Shown one piece after another: positions 8,644-17,634 of a stretch of 64,000 bases of DNA. The translations under genes were made by a program, and so were the position numbers. Origin of the DNA: Aporhodopirellula rubra (GTDB taxonomy: Bacteria; Planctomycetota; Planctomycetia; Pirellulales; Pirellulaceae); assembly GCF_014192335.1 (NCBI RefSeq), contig NZ_JACHXU010000028.1:1-64000 (forward strand), read 5' to 3'. Position 1 is the first letter of the stretch, and every line of letters begins with the position of its first letter. The notes under the pieces are model-generated. The model saw only the letters and a program-made list of their open reading frames with translations. It did not search any database and was not told where the DNA came from.

Positions 8644-9960
8644 ATGACCAGCACTTCCAGCGACGATAAAACCGAAGTAGGCAGCGTCTTTATTTCGAAC
8701 TACCCGCCGTACAGCCAATGGAATGCCGAGGCTCTCGAAGACGTCCGTACGCGGATGCAGTCACCACCGGCCAACGACAACCCGCTCGGCCTGTACTTGC
8801 ACATCCCGTTCTGCCGCAAGCGTTGCAAGTTCTGTTATTTCAAAGTCTTCACGGACGTTAACGCGGGCGAAGTCCAACGGTACGTCGATGCGTTGTGCGA
8901 CGAAATCTCGATGGTCAGCAAACTGCCTGTCATGGGCAACCGACCGTTTCGATTCGTTTACTTCGGCGGCGGCACACCCAGTTTCCTATCACCGAAACAA
9001 CTCACCAAACTCGCCGACCGCCTGCACGAACACATCACATGGGACGGCGCCGAAGAAGTCACGTTCGAGTGCGAACCGGGCACTCTGAGCGAAACGAAAG
9101 TCAAAACTCTTCGTGAAAAACTCGGTGTCACCCGCCTCAGTCTCGGTGTCGAAAACTTCAACGACGCGTTGCTCGAAGAAAACGGACGTGCCCACCTCAG
9201 CAAACAAGTCTTTGCGGCGTGGGAATGGATCGAAGCGGCAAATTTCCCGAACGTGAACATTGATTTGATCGCGGGCATGGTTGGCGAAACATGGGACAAC
9301 TGGCGTGACAACATCCGGCGCACGATTGAGATGTCACCCGAGAGCGTCACGATCTACCAAATGGAATTGCCGTTCAACACGATCTACAGCAAAGACATGC
9401 TCGGCAACAAAACCGAGAGTCCGGTCGCCCCATGGCAAACCAAACGCGATTGGGTCGACTTCGCCTTCGATGAACTCATCGCCGCGGGCTACAAAGTCAG
9501 CAGCGGTTACACGCTCGTCAAAGACACCGGCAAAGTGAACTTCTCCTACCGTGACAATTTGTGGCGGGGTGCCGATTTGATCGCCACCGGTATCGCGAGT
9601 TTCGGACACGTCCACGGTGTGCACTACCAAAACCTCCCGCACATGAACGAGTACCTCGAAACCGTCGAGGCGGGCAATCTGCCACTGGGCCGTGGTTACG
9701 TGCCCACGCCGCATCAATCACTCGTCCGAGAACTCATCCTCTTACTCAAACGCGGCTTCGTCGAACGCGACTATTTCCAAGAGAAGTTCGGCGCCGACAT
9801 CCTGACGCAGTGGCGTGAGGTCTGGGATCGCTACGTCGAACAAGGGCTCGCCGAAATTCACGACGATCAGATCCGTCTCACCCGCGAAGGACTCCTACGC
9901 GTCGACTCCTTGCTGCCCGCGTTCTTCGAACCCGAACATCAAAACGTGCGGTACACCTAG
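8644..9960 (+). CDS. HemW-like radical SAM protein (coproporphyrinogen III oxidase family)
   Basis: This protein has 438 residues. The radical SAM cluster motif is Cys57-x3-Cys61-x2-Cys64 within HIPFCRKRCKFCYF, followed by the GGGTPS motif (FVYFGGGTPSFL) and the family segments LSLGVENF and INIDLIAGMVGET-like (NVNIDLIAGMVGET). The residue after the third cysteine pair is Phe66, as in HemW heme chaperones. Authentic oxygen-independent HemN has a fourth cysteine there. This argues for a HemW-like or otherwise diverged role rather than the classical decarboxylation of coproporphyrinogen III. The C-terminal region (LVRELILLLKRGFVERDYFQEKFG) fits the HemN C-terminal winged-helix domain. The ATG at 8644 lacks a strong SD. 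The gene is followed by a 342-base gap. Confidence 0.85.
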   Translation: MTSTSSDDKTEVGSVFISNYPPYSQWNAEALEDVRTRMQSPPANDNPLGLYLHIPFCRKRCKFCYFKVFTDVNAGEVQRYVDALCDEISMVSKLPVMGNRPFRFVYFGGGTPSFLSPKQLTKLADRLHEHITWDGAEEVTFECEPGTLSETKVKTLREKLGVTRLSLGVENFNDALLEENGRAHLSKQVFAAWEWIEAANFPNVNIDLIAGMVGETWDNWRDNIRRTIEMSPESVTIYQMELPFNTIYSKDMLGNKTESPVAPWQTKRDWVDFAFDELIAAGYKVSSGYTLVKDTGKVNFSYRDNLWRGADLIATGIASFGHVHGVHYQNLPHMNEYLETVEAGNLPLGRGYVPTPHQSLVRELILLLKRGFVERDYFQEKFGADILTQWREVWDRYVEQGLAEIHDDQIRLTREGLLRVDSLLPAFFEPEHQNVRYT

Positions 9961-10302
9961 AACGTCGCAAAGGTTGAACTGCCGCTTTTCAACGTCCCTG
10001 GACTGATTCAGACGTCCGGCCTCCGAGGCCTGACAACATTGGCGATCGGGCGGCGACGTTGGCTCAAGCATTTCCCAACGGATGTCGACGGTGAACACGA
10101 AAAAAGCCCACCCCGTTCGGCCGTGCCGATCGAGATGAGCTTTCGCGACGACGGGAACCACATCGACAGGGTGACTCGGACGCTCTCTGCTTACGCGGTC
10201 TGAATTCTGCTCTACCGCAACTCATTCAGCCTATTGCTGCGGACGCAGCTCGCTAGGTTCTCGCTGATCCCTCAGCAGTTGCTCAGCAGAGCGATATCTA
10301 AA
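9961..10302. other. Intergenic gap between convergent genes, nothing recognised
   Basis: This 342-base stretch separates the 3' ends of the HemW-like gene and the DUF1559 gene. I see no coding frame with family features, no tRNA and no clear terminator. A weak inverted sequence around 10271-10290 (cagcagttgctcagcag) is too imperfect to call. Confidence 0.5.
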
Positions 10303-11544
10303 TCAAAACTCGTCGCTAATGACTTCGTTGGATCCACGCGTGCCGAGCGATCCCCACAACCCGAAGGGGCTCGCCGAACCAGGAACGGACAACGTGTCAT
10401 CGTTCTGGCTATCGACAGAAACCATCGCTCGACCGGATAGATTTCCTGCGTCGATGGAATCAGTGATGAACCGAACGGCACCATCGCCCATCAAAACGTG
10501 CGCGCCGCCTTGGTGACGGCTTCCCGGCGGGCACACTGCCTCAGCCTGGTGCCAGTTGGCACTGAAGCACAACTCTCGGTTCGGTGGCAAAACCGTGTAG
10601 ACACCGCTATGGAGATGCAAGCCCCAGGCCCAACGATAACCACGCCGATTGTCCACGGCACTCGAGGTGAACGGTGCACCGGAGTCCCAGAACGAAGGTC
10701 GTTCCGCGTCGACGAATGACTCACAGGCCACCGCACCGCCGGTCGACTTCAACGGCCCGGTCGGCCCAGATGTGCCGTTCACCGGTCGTGTCCGTTTGTC
10801 ATCGTCACCGATGTCGGTGACCATTTCACCCATCGCGATTGTGTTTGAAAGGCCGTCCAAGACATCACGAAAGGCGGACTTTAACTGACTCTTAAAGAAG
10901 CCTCGATTGCTCGCGTTGGCCTCCTGAAAGATCGATGACGATTTCGGCGTTCCGTTAGTGTTGTACACCTGACCAAGATTGGTCGCGTCAATCGAGTCGC
11001 CCATGCAAACGCCGTAATTGGTTCGCCCCATCGCGGGAAGCCCGACGCCCGGATCACTAGGACAACGGAACGTTGCGATATCCGATTCGTAGGGATCATA
11101 TGGACCGGCATCGGATGCAACGAGACGGCTGAACACGCGGCCTGGGTAAGGGCCCATCGGAGCGTAAACATTCCCCGCTCCCGGAAGCCCCGCGGGAACT
11201 TGATACGGGTTGGAAACCTGTTCCCAAAGCGTCTGCTGTTCGATGAACGGTGTCAGGCCTACCAACGCGGACAATTCGAGACTGTTGCTTCCGGGAACTT
11301 TTTCCCGCCCCGAGATCAGGGTCGAGGTCCCACCGCCTTGAATGGGCAATTGATTGTAACTGGAGTGATAGTTGTGAATCGCCAAGCCGATTTGCTTGAA
11401 ATTGTTACTGCAACTCATTCGGCGTGCCGCTTCTCGTGCGGATTGAACGGCCGGTAGCAACAAGCCTACCAGCACGCCAATGATTGCGATCACCACGAGA
11501 AGTTCCACCAACGTGAAACCACGATCTAATTTTTGCCTAGACAA
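10303..11544 (-). CDS. DUF1559 (SBP_bac_10) protein with prepilin-like N-terminus
   Basis: This protein has 413 residues. The N-terminus [20 protein letters not shown] is a type IV prepilin-like signal: cleavage would fall between Gly9 and Phe10, leaving Glu at mature position 5, followed by a long hydrophobic helix. [22 protein letters not shown] is the planctomycete DUF1559 signature. The C-terminal region has H-x9-DG ([16 protein letters not shown]). The family is massively expanded in planctomycetes, and the proteins are thought to be pilin- or pseudopilin-like surface proteins, without a proven function. The start is TTG at 11544, since no ATG precedes the conserved GFTLVELL. A purine-rich AGAGAGAGTGAA lies just upstream and may serve as the ribosome binding site. 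The gene stands alone and is probably monocistronic. Confidence 0.92.
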   Translation of the reverse strand: MSRQKLDRGFTLVELLVVIAIIGVLVGLLLPAVQSAREAARRMSCSNNFKQIGLAIHNYHSSYNQLPIQGGGTSTLISGREKVPGSNSLELSALVGLTPFIEQQTLWEQVSNPYQVPAGLPGAGNVYAPMGPYPGRVFSRLVASDAGPYDPYESDIATFRCPSDPGVGLPAMGRTNYGVCMGDSIDATNLGQVYNTNGTPKSSSIFQEANASNRGFFKSQLKSAFRDVLDGLSNTIAMGEMVTDIGDDDKRTRPVNGTSGPTGPLKSTGGAVACESFVDAERPSFWDSGAPFTSSAVDNRRGYRWAWGLHLHSGVYTVLPPNRELCFSANWHQAEAVCPPGSRHQGGAHVLMGDGAVRFITDSIDAGNLSGRAMVSVDSQNDDTLSVPGSASPFGLWGSLGTRGSNEVISDEF

Positions 11545-12294
11545 AATTCACTCTCTCTTATGTAGGTTTGCCGGGATACAACGAGCCAGAATGCTCTCAT
11601 GACGTCAACGCGCGAAGTCTCGTCCTACCAACCGTGCAACTCGTGGGGTGAAGCACTAGATCGAAAGAACGTGAACACCACTGTCCAACGTCAGCGACAA
11701 ACAATAGACAGGCCGCTGGTCTTGCTATTGGAAGAAACAATCACCAAAACGATATCGATGCGCACACCAAAACAGCGTGCGTGTCCCCTCCCTGAAACGG
11801 CCACTAAAGACACAATGTGTCCCCTTCTGATTCGCCGTTTTCGCAACCCTGGTAAAGAACTTTGACGGCATGGATGCCTATCGCTGCCCCCGAGGACCAG
11901 CAACTCGCCACTGCATTCCGTTACGGTGCGGGTTTTCGCCGAAAAGAATCAAACTCGCTGTCGAGACATTTTTTTGAGTATTTTTCGCTGACCAGCGCAA
12001 GAGCCTGAAAAGCTAGCCGAGCTTTCCTGCAAGTGCCGTAGGCTTTCAAAGGCGCCTACGTTCACCGGACCGTGCCCCACTCTCCGTCGACGGTGCCGGC
12101 GCCAAATTTTGTAGACTCAGAATGGGCATCATTGTGGCATCGGTTCTCAGACCGATCGGATTGGGTGTCGCAACTACCGGCCACCGGCCCAAACGCCTCA
12201 GTCGTACAAGCCCAAGGACGAACAAAGGCTCGCGACGCGCCAACACTCAGAAAAGGCTAGCAAGAGACGAGTGCGAGTTGAGTCTGCCTCGTCG
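11545..12294. other. 750-base non-coding gap
   Basis: This stretch lies between the start of the DUF1559 gene and the 3' end of the 165-residue gene. It should hold the DUF1559 promoter. A weak 88-codon frame at 11599-11865 (+) has no family features and I do not call it. Two small hairpins are present at 12009-12025 and 12037-12060. Confidence 0.5.
12037..12060. terminator. Possible stem-loop downstream of the Tex-like operon
   Basis: CGTAGGC pairs perfectly with GCCTACG around a 10-base loop. A second perfect stem, AAAGCT/AGCTTT, lies at 12009-12025. Both sit about 240 bases past the stop of the minus-strand 165-residue gene and could end that transcript. There is no following T-run in the right direction, so confidence is low. 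Confidence 0.3.
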
Positions 12295-12789
12295 CTATGC
12301 GCTGCTTTTGGCGGCGTACAGTTCGGCGTATTCGATTGCCCAGGTATCGATCAGCTGACTGAACTCGTCCGGATCGACGTCGGCGATTTTGGCGTAGTAC
12401 GAACGGTTGAAGATCTCACGATTGAGCACCGTGCCCTTACCTTTGAGATCGAGCACGCGGAGATCGCTGTAAGGACGGATCGCGATTTCGAGCCGGCTGT
12501 ACAGGTTACTGCGTTTACCGGCATCGAGCCGCAAATCGTCGCGATAGCAGGCTTCGCCCCATCCCTCTTCGCCGAACACCGATTCGGTGCGGAAGCCGGG
12601 AAAGTGATCGGCGACTCGCTGCACCGCTTTCTCGATCTTCTCCGACAGCGTCAAACGATACGAAGCATGCAGCCGCTTCAGATCCTCTTCACTGAGTTCC
12701 TTGCGGCGTTCTTCAGATGCCTGATATTCAGCTCGACGACGACCGCGTTCGATCGCAGACTCGAGCCGTGACTCGAAATCGTCGCTCAT
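12295..12789 (-). CDS. Conserved planctomycete protein of unknown function, coupled to the Tex-like gene
   Basis: The protein is a 164-residue soluble, highly charged polypeptide. The N-terminal third (about residues 5-60) is rich in Arg, Glu and Ala and likely helical or coiled-coil (IERGRRRAEYQASEERRKEL). The remainder is a compact domain with YSRLEIAIRPYSDLRVLDL and EFSQLIDTWAIEYAELYAAK. No signal peptide or membrane segment is visible and I do not recognise a catalytic motif. The ATG at 12789 overlaps the stop of the upstream Tex-like gene as TGATG, so the two are very probably translationally coupled; a GTG at 12792 is also possible. Association with a Tex-like RNA-binding protein suggests a role in RNA handling or translation, which is inference only. 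Confidence 0.75.
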   Translation of the reverse strand: MSDDFESRLESAIERGRRRAEYQASEERRKELSEEDLKRLHASYRLTLSEKIEKAVQRVADHFPGFRTESVFGEEGWGEACYRDDLRLDAGKRSNLYSRLEIAIRPYSDLRVLDLKGKGTVLNREIFNRSYYAKIADVDPDEFSQLIDTWAIEYAELYAAKSSA

Positions 12790-15700
12790 CACGCATTCTC
12801 CCCCGAAGGGTTCGTTTCCGCGGTCGCGGCAGCCGATTCAGACGGGGCTTCCGGTTTCGACTCGGCAGGAGCCTCAACGGCGACGGGTGGTTCAGCGGCG
12901 GGTGCCTCTGGCTCGGCCGGTTTGCTCGCTTCGGGTTTCTTGTCTGCCGGCTTCTTCTCAGCCGGTTTCTTCTCGGCTTTCGGCTTGTCCTTGTTGAACA
13001 GTTGCATCAGGTCACCGAACGATCGCAATGGTTCTTTGCCTTCTTGCATCGCGTCGGAGAGCGGAGCCGAATCGGGTTCTTTCCCGACGACTTCGTAGAC
13101 TTCTGGACGCCGTGGGCCGCGTCCGCCGCCACGTTGTTGGTCGCGTCGACCACCGCCGGCTCGTCCGCGTCCGCCGTCACGTCCTCCCCCGCCACCGCGG
13201 CTGTCACGACGTGGCCCGCCGCCACCGGATCGCGATCGATCGCCTTGCCCCTTGCCTTGGCCGCCCCGTGCAGGTCCTGCACCAGCGGTTCCGCCGCGGC
13301 TTTGCGGTGCTCCGCCGGATTCGCGTGCACCCGCTGCGGCTGCACCTCGGCCACGACCGCCTCGATCACCACCGCGTGGCGGACGTGAATCATGACGTCG
13401 TGCTTGCAACTCCGCTTCGCGTTGTGGCGAGATCGCACTGAGTCCGACGCGGCGACGCTTGCTGTCAATTCCGGTCACCCAAGCGGTCACGACGTCACCG
13501 ACCTGGACCGCCTCATGAAGGTCTTCGACGAAACCATCCGAGATTCGGCTGACGTGAATCAGCCCGCTGCACTCGGGGGTCAGTTCGACGAAAACGCCGA
13601 ACGGCATCACGCCGACGACAACACCGATGACTTGGTCGCCTTCCTTGAGTTCATTCAACGCTGGCATGGTCGTCATGACGGCCGGTGCCGGTCCGTTGAC
13701 CGTGCCCTCACCAAATGGTTCGCACAACCAGTCGACGATTTGTTTGGATCGACGAACGCCGACCTGCCATTCTTTGATCAGTTTGTCGACCTTAGCACGC
13801 TCCGGCTTCGGTTGACGGAATGGCTCGGGAACCGACGGCGCGGCCGGAGTCTCTGCAGCTGGTTGTTCCTCCGGTGCGTCTTCGGATGATTCAGCAGCGG
13901 GTGCTGCAGATTCGGCCTCGCCTTCGGTCGAATCAGCGGAAACCTCTTCGGCGGGCTTCTCTTCCGTAGGTGCGTCTTCGGTCACGGGAGCCGCATCGAG
14001 CGAAGCCGTCTGATCCGCAGGTGCAACCGGCTCCGATTCGGAATCACTGGATGCTTCCGTAGGCGTTTCGGTTTCGGCGGATGCTTCCGCACTCGAATCG
14101 TCTGAATCGCTCGGCCCGAACGCTTTTTCCTCATCCGCGGAAGCTTCCGCGGCTGGCTTGTCACCAGCCTCTGCACCGGAGTCCGCAATCGTCTCGACCA
14201 CGGTCGGCTTCGGCTCACTGTAGTCGGGCAGTTCATAGCCCGGTGGCGTTTGTGGTGGCAACTCGATCTCGAGTGCTTTGGCCAATCGCTTGGCGAGCGC
14301 GTAATCCTCAGGGTGAATCAGCGTACCGTCGAGAGTCTCTTCGCTGCCGAAGACTCGCAGGAACGGCAACGCCTGACGCGTGTGAATCGGCGAGGCCCAC
14401 GCGGCACGAGCGAGCAAATCGTCACGCGAGGCGATCAGTTTTTCACGGCGCTCCGTATCGATCCTCGCGGCCGTTTGTTCCGTCATACCCGGCAAACGTT
14501 CCAACCATGAAGCGGTGGTCGAGTTCACGTCGACACCTCCGCGAGCGGCACCGCTGACGAGGACGTCTTCGAGCGCGTCCAAAACGGCTTGGTCGGACAA
14601 CTCACGTTGGAAGGAACCTAAACGCAGTTTCAGTGGGTCGACTTTAACCATCGCCTGCGACGGTTGCAGAGTCGAGAACGCGATCCACGCCGCTGAACGG
14701 AAACGTCGCGGGGTCGAACGCATTTCTTGGTCACCCGCGGCACTGCCGGCGTAGGCGTCAGCACCACTGCGATCGGCGAGCGTCCAGCGAACCGATTGGT
14801 CGGCGGACTGTTTGATCAATTCACCCACCGCGATCATGCACGCCCGGCGGGCGGGACCGTTGCTGATCACGATCAGATCGACGTGATACTGATGGATCAA
14901 CTCACCCATCTTGGTCACCGCGAGGGTTCGCATCGCGGCGGACAATTGGCAAGGAATGTCTTCGTTGTGCAACACGCGTCCGTCGGCGGCAACGATCGAG
15001 GTCGCTGCGGTGCGCGGCCCGATTGCGTCGATCGACATCACGACTTTGGCTTCCACGCCACCGCGATTGATTTGCCGGTGCAAATTATCTGCAGCGATCG
15101 CAACGAGGCGAGCCGAGGCTTGCTCTTGAATTTCGTCCCACCACGCACTCTCGGCGGCGTCACGAAGTGCGGCTTCGTTCGCCAAAACGATCGCAGCAAG
15201 CCGATCGCTGAAGTGACGGTTCAGATTCGAAGCGGCCTTTTGAACTTCCGCAACGAGCTGGGCTGCGTCGTAGTCGAACGCACACGTGGCCACTTGGCTG
15301 CGCAACGCCCGGCTTAACATCACGATTTGGAAAGCGCTCAGTTTGTTCGCTGGCATGCGTTTGCCGGCGAGCGGTTTGAGCGTGCTGACGAGCCAACGAC
15401 GACGACGTTGACGCGGCGACACCTTTTTCTTCTTCGCGGGTTTCGCCGCAGGAGCCGCTTTCTTTTCGGTCGCCGTAGCTGCGGGTGCTGCCGCAGCCTC
15501 GGTCGCGGGAGCCGCTTCCGCAGCGGTGGGCTCGGTCGACTCAGCAGCCGGTGCCTCGGCCGCTGGTGCCTCGGCCGCTGGTGCCTCGGCCGCTGGTGTT
15601 TCGGTCGCGGGCGTTTCAGTGGCATCCGCGGCAACCGGTTCAGTCGCGGCAGCAGGCTCCGGCTTCACTTCCTCAGCGTGAGGAGCCTCAGCACTTTCGG

Positions 15701-16784
15701 TTGCGGGCGACTCGGCAACGGATGTTTCAACCGCTGGTGTTTCGGATGCGGGCTCGGCAACAGCTTCAGCAGCAGGAGATTCCGTTGCCGGGGCATCGGT
15801 AGCGACCGCGTCAGCAACCGGCGTTTCAGCCGAAGCATCCGCAACGGGTGCGTCCGCGACAGGAGTTTCGGTGGGCGACGCTGGCTCGGACTCATTCGAG
15901 GACGCCGAGGCGTCGGCAACAGGCTCGCTGCTGACTGACGCATCACTCGCGGGTTCCGTGACTTCAGGAGCATTCGCGGCTTCGCCGGTCTTGCTCGCTT
16001 CGGCTTCGGCCGATTTACCTTTTTTCTTTTTCTTGTTCTTTTTGCCCGACTTAGCCGGCTGCTCGTCGCCTTCGTCGCTACCGCCGTGCGGGTCGGTGAC
16101 TTCGAGAATGTGAATTTTGGCGTGGCGTGACAGCCAACGAACGGCGGCGCCCATGATTCGCGGGTCTCCGCTCATCCGTTTCGCCAACGCGTCGTCGAGT
16201 TTCGCGATTGCGGACTCTGCCGAAGGAGCCGACGGTGTGCCGGACTCAGTCGAATCTTCTGGGGTCGCCCCATCTTCGGACACGGGAGCCGCGGAATCCG
16301 ACTCCGACGGTGCCTCTGGGGTCTTGGGCGTTTCGGGCGTTGGAGTCGCAACGGCCTGCATCAACTCCCCAGCGAGTGCCTCGAGATTATCGCCGTCGCC
16401 TTTCTGAGGGCTCAAAACGCGAACCGCCAAACGCTGAGTCAAACTGCCGGACTCACCCGATTCCGACTTCACCCGGCGACTGAGTCGGTCGAGCAAACGA
16501 CGTGATTTCGCCCCTGAAATCGCCCGTCCGATCGCGGGATCGGCCAATTGCGTCGCACTCCACGCCGAATGCAACTGCTCGCGGTACTCGTCGAGCCGTT
16601 GTTGGGTGCGGACGGCGTGGGAGAGGGCCCACAGGCTGGGTTCGTCGAGACCGCCTAGCTCATCACGCCGGTATCGGGCGAGAAATGGCGGCGTGTAACC
16701 TTGCTCGATCAACGGCAGGGCCAAACGTAAACTCGAAACCTCGCAACGCCCGCGTTGGGCGATTGCGTCCAGATCAACGTTCAT
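12789..16784 (-). CDS. Tex-like S1 RNA-binding protein with large low-complexity insertions
   Basis: This protein has 1,331 residues, against about 780 for ordinary Tex. Tex proteins bind nucleic acid and influence transcription. Residues 1-110 are the Tex N-terminal helical domain (LIEQGYTPPFLARYRRDE). Residues about 128-461 are an Ala/Glu/Pro-rich low-complexity region with a Lys-rich block (GKKNKKKKKGK). Residues 573-655 are the YqgF/RNase H-like fold (VMSIDAIGPRTAATSIV, LIVISNGPARRACMIAVGE). A helix-hairpin-helix region follows near 765 (LERLPGMTEQTAARI). A second acidic Ala-rich region lies at 861-995. The S1 domain is at 1041-1118 (GDQVIGVVVGVMPFGVFVEL, SGLIHVSRIS). A Gly/Arg-rich RGG tail (about 1133-1235) and a Lys/Ala/Pro-rich end complete it. 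The ATG is at 16784. The 164-residue gene follows with a TGATG overlap. Confidence 0.9.
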   Translation of the reverse strand: MNVDLDAIAQRGRCEVSSLRLALPLIEQGYTPPFLARYRRDELGGLDEPSLWALSHAVRTQQRLDEYREQLHSAWSATQLADPAIGRAISGAKSRRLLDRLSRRVKSESGESGSLTQRLAVRVLSPQKGDGDNLEALAGELMQAVATPTPETPKTPEAPSESDSAAPVSEDGATPEDSTESGTPSAPSAESAIAKLDDALAKRMSGDPRIMGAAVRWLSRHAKIHILEVTDPHGGSDEGDEQPAKSGKKNKKKKKGKSAEAEASKTGEAANAPEVTEPASDASVSSEPVADASASSNESEPASPTETPVADAPVADASAETPVADAVATDAPATESPAAEAVAEPASETPAVETSVAESPATESAEAPHAEEVKPEPAAATEPVAADATETPATETPAAEAPAAEAPAAEAPAAESTEPTAAEAAPATEAAAAPAATATEKKAAPAAKPAKKKKVSPRQRRRRWLVSTLKPLAGKRMPANKLSAFQIVMLSRALRSQVATCAFDYDAAQLVAEVQKAASNLNRHFSDRLAAIVLANEAALRDAAESAWWDEIQEQASARLVAIAADNLHRQINRGGVEAKVVMSIDAIGPRTAATSIVAADGRVLHNEDIPCQLSAAMRTLAVTKMGELIHQYHVDLIVISNGPARRACMIAVGELIKQSADQSVRWTLADRSGADAYAGSAAGDQEMRSTPRRFRSAAWIAFSTLQPSQAMVKVDPLKLRLGSFQRELSDQAVLDALEDVLVSGAARGGVDVNSTTASWLERLPGMTEQTAARIDTERREKLIASRDDLLARAAWASPIHTRQALPFLRVFGSEETLDGTLIHPEDYALAKRLAKALEIELPPQTPPGYELPDYSEPKPTVVETIADSGAEAGDKPAAEASADEEKAFGPSDSDDSSAEASAETETPTEASSDSESEPVAPADQTASLDAAPVTEDAPTEEKPAEEVSADSTEGEAESAAPAAESSEDAPEEQPAAETPAAPSVPEPFRQPKPERAKVDKLIKEWQVGVRRSKQIVDWLCEPFGEGTVNGPAPAVMTTMPALNELKEGDQVIGVVVGVMPFGVFVELTPECSGLIHVSRISDGFVEDLHEAVQVGDVVTAWVTGIDSKRRRVGLSAISPQREAELQARRHDSRPPRGGDRGGRGRGAAAAGARESGGAPQSRGGTAGAGPARGGQGKGQGDRSRSGGGGPRRDSRGGGGGRDGGRGRAGGGRRDQQRGGGRGPRRPEVYEVVGKEPDSAPLSDAMQEGKEPLRSFGDLMQLFNKDKPKAEKKPAEKKPADKKPEASKPAEPEAPAAEPPVAVEAPAESKPEAPSESAAATAETNPSGENA

Positions 16785-17117
16785 CAGATGTTCGGTCGCT
16801 TTACTAACTTTGGGGGAACGACACGAGAGTCAAACGGTCGTCCACGAAACACGCGAAAGTGGTTATATGATCGAGCGGACGCCGTCGCTTGGGTGTACCG
16901 AAAGGTGCCAGCACGCATTCTTAAAACGAATGCAAAACCGACCGAATCGAAACGCTGCGAGGACCATAGACGAACCGCTCTAGATCGAGCCTGGGGAGAA
17001 TAAAGCCGGGAGCCCCTCATTGTCAACCATCGCACATTTTGCCATCCCCCAACGATCCCATCCCCAATCGCCCCTCAATCACGTCAAAGCGACGAGCCAC
17101 GAGAGACGAGCGACCTG
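16785..17117. other. Gap upstream of the Tex-like gene, nothing recognised
   Basis: This 333-base stretch should contain the promoter of the Tex-like operon. I see no gene, RNA or repeat in it. Confidence 0.5.
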
Positions 17118-17567
17118 TCACCTGTCACCCCCAACCAACCTCCACAAACAAAACGCCATCAATCCCCCTCGCATCGACCACGCGATCGTGCGGATCCAAT
17201 TACTCGACACCAGACGTCGGTACACCTGTGGATCGAAACCGTCAGCCAATCGTGAGTGACAGGGCACCTGCAAAAACGCCGTGCTCGCCCAAATCACCAC
17301 CAGTAACACGAACCCGAACACCATCCAGGACCGCGGGACAATCTCCGATCCCCAAACAATCAACCCCGCCGCACTGACGATCTCCACCAGCATCGGAACC
17401 ATGACAATCGGCGTGATCAATCTCGCGTGATCGACCGCATACCGCGCGAACGCCTCCTCACCGACGCGGTCGAACATCTGATAGTGAACGATTTGCACCA
17501 TCCAAATCAGCCCCACCATGTACCACGTGGAGACCAGATTCAGCACGAATAAGAGTTGCGGGATCAT
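17118..17567 (-). CDS. Four-helix integral membrane protein of unknown function
   Basis: This protein has 149 residues. Four hydrophobic segments are visible at about 4-26 (LLFVLNLVSTWYMVGLIWMV), 50-72 (ITPIVMVPMLVEIVSAAGLIVW), 80-100 (WMVFGFVLLVVIWASTAFLQ) and 125-142. Conserved-looking features are HYxxFxRVG in the first loop, DHARLITPIVMVPML, and QVPCHSRLADGFD. The layout resembles small conserved inner-membrane proteins found in several phyla without an assigned role. ATG 17567 starts directly at the first helix. The gene lies downstream of the epimerase gene on the same strand with a 67-base gap and could share its transcript. Confidence 0.75.
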   Translation of the reverse strand: MIPQLLFVLNLVSTWYMVGLIWMVQIVHYQMFDRVGEEAFARYAVDHARLITPIVMVPMLVEIVSAAGLIVWGSEIVPRSWMVFGFVLLVVIWASTAFLQVPCHSRLADGFDPQVYRRLVSSNWIRTIAWSMRGGLMAFCLWRLVGGDR

Positions 17568-17634
17568 TCAATCTATCGTTTTGTATGGTTCGTTTCAGTT
17601 CGCGGCCGAATCAAACTTCGACGCACGAGCGACC

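Noticed and set aside
11599..11865. 88-codon plus-strand frame in the 750-base gap
   Set aside because: No ribosome binding site, signal or family similarity that I can see.
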